NCBI RefSeq assembly: GCF_014649775.1
Contig: NZ_BMTR01000001.1
Location: forward strand, 186,001-250,000
Reading direction: 5' to 3'
DNA: 64,000 bases
Source of the DNA: Streptomyces longisporoflavus
GTDB taxonomy: Bacteria > Actinomycetota > Actinomycetes > Streptomycetales > Streptomycetaceae
The position numbers and the translations under genes are program-made. Under the pieces are notes generated by a model, which saw only the letters and a program-made list of their open reading frames with translations, was not told the DNA's origin and did no database searches. The first letter of the stretch is position 1, and every line of letters starts with the position of its first letter. Shown piece by piece: positions 60,519-64,000 of the stretch.

Positions 60519-63500
60519 ATGGGCATGCGCAGGCGGATCGGCCGGTGGCCCGCATACCGGCAGTTCACCGAGGGAGATCCGCTGGGCCGGGGCCGGGCCG
60601 CCATGTCCGGGCACACGGCGCGCATTCGGCCGCGTACCGATTCGGCTGATCGGGTCGTCTCGTCGGTGTGCCCCTACTGCGCGGTCGGCTGCGGACAGGA
60701 GATCTACGTCAAGGACGAGTCGGTGGTCCAGATCGAGGGCGACCCGAACTCCCCGGTCAGCCGCGGCCGGTTGTGCCCCAAGGGCTCGGCGACGTTGCAG
60801 CTCACCACCGGAGACGCCCGGCGCCACCAGGTGCTCTACCGGCGCCCCCACGCGCGGGACTGGGAGCCGCTGGACCTCGACACGGCCATGGACATGGTCG
60901 CCGAGCGGGTGATCGAGACGCGGCGCAGCACCTGGGAGTGGCAGAACGAGGAGGGGCTGCGCACCGCGCGGACCCTGGGCATCGCCAGCCTCGGCGGCGC
61001 GACCCTGGACAACGAGGAGAACTACCTCATCAAGAAGCTCCTCACGGGGCTCGGCGTCGTGCAGGTGGAGAACCAGGCCCGTGTCTGCCACAGCTCCACG
61101 GTCGCAGGACTCGGCACCTCCTTCGGACGCGGGGGCGCGACCACGTTCATGCAGGACCTCCAGCACGCGGACTGCATCGTCATCCAGGGGTCCAACTTCG
61201 CCGAGGCCCATCCCGTGGGCTTCCAGTGGGTGATGGAGGCCAAGGCGCGCGGCGCCCGCGTCATCCACGTCGATCCGCGCTACACCCGCACCAGCGCCCT
61301 CGCCGACCTGCACGTACCGATCCGGGCCGGCAGCGACATCGCCTTCCTCGGCGGGATCATCAACCATGTCCTGAGCGAGGAGAAGGACTTCAGGGAGTAC
61401 GTCCTCGCCTACACCAATGCAGCCATGCTCGTCGGCGAGGACTTCCGCGACACCGAGGACCTCGACGGTGTCTTCTCGGGCCTCGACGAACAAGGGCACC
61501 ACTACGACCAGAAGAGCTGGCAGTACGAGGGCGTCGACGTACAGGCACCCGCGGGCGACGTCGACGAGCAGTACGAGCAGCGCGTACGCGAGATGGGCGA
61601 ACCGGAGACGCACGGCTCCGGAGGGGCACCGACGGAGGGCGCGCCGCCCCGGGACGAGACGCTCACCCATCCGCGGTGCGTCTACCAGATCCTCAAGCGG
61701 CACTACGCGCGCTACACCCCGGAAGTGGTCGAGGAGAGCTGCGGAGTGCCGCGCGAGACGTTCCTGCGGGTGTGCGAGGCGCTGACCGCGAACTCCGGCC
61801 CCGAGCGGACCAGCGCCTTCGCCTACGCGGTGGGCTGGACCCAGCACTCGGTCGGCTCGCAGTACATCCGCGCCGCCAGCGTCCTCCAGCTGCTCCTGGG
61901 CAACATCGGCCGGCCCGGCGGCGGCATCCAGGCACTGCGCGGGCACGCCTCCATCCAGGGGTCCAGCGACATCCCCACGCTGTTCAACCTGCTGCCGGGA
62001 TACCTGCCGATGCCCAGCGCCCACGCGCACGAGACCCTGGACGTGTTCATCGAGGCCAGCCGCACGGACAAGGGCTTCTGGGCCAACATGCGCGCCTACT
62101 TCGTAAGCCTGCTCAAGGCCTACTACGGCGACGCGGCCACCGCCGACAACGACTTCTGCTTCGATCACCTGCCACGGCTCACGGGCTCGCACTCGACGTA
62201 CGAGACGGTCGTGGCGCAACTCGACGGCGTGTGCAAGGGCTACTTCCTGATGGGGGAGAACCCGGCCGTGGGCTCCGCCAACACCCGGTTGCAGCGCCTG
62301 GGCATGGCCAACCTCGAATGGCTGGTCGTACGGGACTTCTCGCTGATCGAGTCGGCCACCTGGTGGCAGGACGGCCCCGAGATCGAGACCGGCGAGATGA
62401 GCACCGAGGACATCGCCACCGAGGTGTTCTTCTTCCCCGCCGCCGCGCACACGGAGAAGTCCGGGTCGTTCACCAACACCAACCGCTGGGTGCAGTGGCA
62501 CCACGCGGCCGTCGAACCCCGCGGAGACGCGCGCAGCGACCTGTGGTTCACCTACCACCTCGGCCGGCGCATCAAGGAGAAGCTGGCCGCGTCCAGCGAC
62601 CCGATGGACCAGCCCGTGCACGACCTGACCTGGGACTATCCGGTGGAGGGGCCGCTGCAGGAGCCGGTGGCGGACTCGGTGCTCGCCGAGATCAACGGCC
62701 ATGGTGCCGACGGGAGCCCGCTGTCGGCGTACACCGAGCTGAAGGACGACGGTTCGACGCGGTGCGGCTGCTGGATCTACTGCGGTGTGTACGCGGACGG
62801 CGTCAACCAGGCCGCCCGCCGCAAACCCGGCAAGGAGCAGGACTGGGTGGCCGCCGAGTGGGCCTGGGCGTGGCCCGCCAACCGCCGCATCCTCTACAAC
62901 CGGGCGTCGGCCGCCCCCGACGGCACCCCGTGGAGCGAACGCAAGGCCTACGTCTGGTGGGACGAGAACGACGGCAAGTGGACCGGGCACGACGTGCCGG
63001 ACTTCGTGCCGGACCGTGCCCCGGACTACGTGCCCCCGAAGGGCGCGACCGGTCCCGACGCGCTGCGCGGTGACGACGCCTTCATCATGCAGGCCGACGG
63101 CAAGGGGTGGCTGTACGCGCCCGCAGGCCTCGAGGACGGTCCGCTGCCCACGCACTACGAACCCCAGGACTCGCCCTTCCCCAACGCGCTGTATCCGTCC
63201 AGGCCGCGCTCTCCCGTCCGGCAGCTGATGCCGCGGGAGGGCAACCGCTACCACCCGAGCGGCGACGAGCCCGGCAGCGACGTCTATCCGTACATCGTCA
63301 CCACCCACCGCCTCACGGAGCACTTCACGGCGGGCGGCATGAGCCGCTGGTCGCCCTATCTCTCCGAACTGCAGCCGGAGTTCTTCTGCGAGGTCTCGCC
63401 GCAGCTCGCCGCCGAGTGCGGCCTTGAACACACCGGCTGGGCCACCATCATCACGGCCCGCAACGCCGTGGAGGCCAGGGTCATGGTCACCGCACGGATC

Positions 63501-63767
63501 AAGCCCCTCACCGTGCACGGGCGCACGGTGCACCAGATCGGCCTGCCCTTCCACTGGGGCCCCAACGGCGTGGCCACCGGCGACGCGGCCAACGAACTGG
63601 TGGCCATCGCCCTTGACCCGAACGCCCACATCCAGGAGGACAAGGCCCTCACCGCGGACATCCGGCCCGGTCGGCGCCCTCGCGGCCCGGACCTGCCCGA
63701 GCTGGTCGCCGCATACCGCCGACGCGCGGGCATCACCGAGACCACGGGTACGGAGGCCGGGACATGA
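60519..63767 (+). CDS. fdhA: Formate dehydrogenase catalytic subunit (Mo/W-bis-MGD)
   Basis: This 1082-aa molybdopterin oxidoreductase has the N-terminal 4Fe-4S site (Cys51, Cys54, Cys58 in CPYCAVGC, and Cys86 in GRLCPKG) and a metal-ligand Cys190 in RVCHSSTV, where the E. coli FdnG/FdoG enzymes have selenocysteine. The C-terminal dinucleotide-binding domain includes HRLTEHFTAGGMSRW and LPFHWGPNGVATGDAANEL. The N-terminus (MGMRRRIGRWPAYRQFTEG) lacks a proper twin-arginine signal. GGAAGGAC precedes the ATG. The stop overlaps the beta-subunit start. It oxidises formate and passes electrons to the next subunit. Confidence 0.95.
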   Translation: MGMRRRIGRWPAYRQFTEGDPLGRGRAAMSGHTARIRPRTDSADRVVSSVCPYCAVGCGQEIYVKDESVVQIEGDPNSPVSRGRLCPKGSATLQLTTGDARRHQVLYRRPHARDWEPLDLDTAMDMVAERVIETRRSTWEWQNEEGLRTARTLGIASLGGATLDNEENYLIKKLLTGLGVVQVENQARVCHSSTVAGLGTSFGRGGATTFMQDLQHADCIVIQGSNFAEAHPVGFQWVMEAKARGARVIHVDPRYTRTSALADLHVPIRAGSDIAFLGGIINHVLSEEKDFREYVLAYTNAAMLVGEDFRDTEDLDGVFSGLDEQGHHYDQKSWQYEGVDVQAPAGDVDEQYEQRVREMGEPETHGSGGAPTEGAPPRDETLTHPRCVYQILKRHYARYTPEVVEESCGVPRETFLRVCEALTANSGPERTSAFAYAVGWTQHSVGSQYIRAASVLQLLLGNIGRPGGGIQALRGHASIQGSSDIPTLFNLLPGYLPMPSAHAHETLDVFIEASRTDKGFWANMRAYFVSLLKAYYGDAATADNDFCFDHLPRLTGSHSTYETVVAQLDGVCKGYFLMGENPAVGSANTRLQRLGMANLEWLVVRDFSLIESATWWQDGPEIETGEMSTEDIATEVFFFPAAAHTEKSGSFTNTNRWVQWHHAAVEPRGDARSDLWFTYHLGRRIKEKLAASSDPMDQPVHDLTWDYPVEGPLQEPVADSVLAEINGHGADGSPLSAYTELKDDGSTRCGCWIYCGVYADGVNQAARRKPGKEQDWVAAEWAWAWPANRRILYNRASAAPDGTPWSERKAYVWWDENDGKWTGHDVPDFVPDRAPDYVPPKGATGPDALRGDDAFIMQADGKGWLYAPAGLEDGPLPTHYEPQDSPFPNALYPSRPRSPVRQLMPREGNRYHPSGDEPGSDVYPYIVTTHRLTEHFTAGGMSRWSPYLSELQPEFFCEVSPQLAAECGLEHTGWATIITARNAVEARVMVTARIKPLTVHGRTVHQIGLPFHWGPNGVATGDAANELVAIALDPNAHIQEDKALTADIRPGRRPRGPDLPELVAAYRRRAGITETTGTEAGT

Positions 63768-64000
63768 TGGAGCGCCATCTGCTGAGCGGGGTCGAGCCCG
63801 ACCCCGCCCGCGACGCGGGCCACCCCGAGCCGCCCCCGCGGGTCGGCTTCTTCACCGACACCTCCGTATGCATCGGCTGCAAGGCCTGCGAGGTGGCGTG
63901 CAAGGAGTGGAACGCGATCCCGGAGGACGGGCTCTCCCTCACCGGGATGAGTTACGACAACACTCAAGGGCTCGGCGCGTCCACCTGGCGCCATGTGGCC
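63764..64000 (+). CDS. Formate dehydrogenase 4Fe-4S beta subunit, N-terminal part
   Basis: The frame overlaps the fdhA stop (ATGA) and runs open to the window edge, giving 79 residues. It contains the first ferredoxin-type cluster motif, VCIGCKACEVACKEWN, typical of FdhB/FdnH electron-transfer subunits that relay electrons to a membrane cytochrome or quinone. FFTDTSVCIGCKACE is a good family match. A second in-frame ATG lies at 63767. The rest is outside the window. Confidence 0.93.
   Translation, partial: MMERHLLSGVEPDPARDAGHPEPPPRVGFFTDTSVCIGCKACEVACKEWNAIPEDGLSLTGMSYDNTQGLGASTWRHVA

Noticed and set aside
61086..61088. Selenocysteine site in fdhA
   Set aside because: The codon is TGC, an ordinary Cys, and no SECIS-like element is needed.
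60348..63629. Long antisense reading frame opposite fdhA (over 1000 codons)
   Set aside because: Shadow of a high-GC gene; the sequence has no family resemblance, while fdhA has full motifs.
1..64000. tRNA, rRNA, insertion sequences or prophage
   Set aside because: No recognisable cloverleaf, rRNA segment, transposase or integrase was found by reading both strands. A covariance-model scan could still reveal a missed RNA.

Overview
The window looks like a Streptomyces chromosome, or a very close relative. GC is very high, almost every gene has G or C in third codon positions, GTG and TTG starts are common, and genes are packed into ATGA/GTGA-overlapping operons. Operator-like sequences also match known streptomycete regulons: a DasR-type site before a chitin-active LPMO, the classic 12-bp repeat in a chitinase promoter, a CebR-type palindrome before a family-9 cellulase, twin ECF41 promoters, and a rifamycin-associated element before a rifampin phosphotransferase. 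I saw no rRNA, tRNA, insertion sequence or phage gene.

Layout. 0-4.8 kb: tail of a luciferase-like oxidoreductase, a PucR regulator divergent from a lactate-monooxygenase-like / D-2-hydroxyacid dehydrogenase pair, and a secreted endonuclease I. 5-9.7 kb: a group that looks sulfur-linked, with a thioesterase, an SfnB/DszC-like flavoprotein, an Rrf2 regulator, a Cys-containing leader peptide and a TauD-type dioxygenase. 9.9-16.2 kb: a complete NHLM-type bacteriocin export cassette (double-glycine peptide, HlyD-like adaptor, peptidase-ABC and second ABC subunit). 16.0-21.4 kb, opposite strand: a five-gene operon of the STM4015-4014-4013-4012-4011 families (leucine-rich-repeat protein, ATP-grasp protein, alkaline-phosphatase-fold hydrolase, two radical SAM proteins), divergent from a 108-aa protein and a DUF6745-like protein. 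No product is known to me for this set, and it is the best candidate for an undescribed system here.

23-31 kb: beta-lactamase-fold serine hydrolase, LPMO, quinone-oxidoreductase-like protein, AraC regulator, TauE/SafE exporter and LysR regulator divergent around a perfect 50-bp palindrome, and an orphan sugar-binding lipoprotein. 31-37.6 kb: cold-shock protein plus DEAD-box helicase, TetR regulator, SGNH hydrolase, ankyrin-repeat protein and GH18 chitinase. 37.8-44 kb: GH9-CBM2 cellulase, ECF41 sigma factor with its AhpD-like partner, F420-type oxidoreductase and a PAP2 membrane protein. 44-52 kb: rifampin phosphotransferase, DHFR-fold protein, EntS-like MFS exporter with TetR regulator, DUF899 protein, small PAP2 protein and a 37-bp tandem repeat array. 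52-60 kb: UvrA2-like ABC protein, hemerythrin, and a general-stress group (RsbW-like ATPase, translationally coupled RsbQ/RsbP-like pair, peroxiredoxin, SigB/F-type sigma factor). 60.5 kb to the end: formate dehydrogenase fdhA and the start of its iron-sulfur subunit.

How they work together. The secreted chitin and cellulose enzymes sit under sugar-responsive operators. The stress group forms a partner-switching circuit missing only a recognisable STAS antagonist, and candidate SigB-type promoters precede the RsbW-like gene and fdhA. The bacteriocin cassette and the radical-SAM operon meet tail to tail. Reading frames on both outer sides of the bacteriocin cassette (the TauD and STM4011 genes) carry abnormal C-terminal tails, as expected if the cassette was inserted between older genes.
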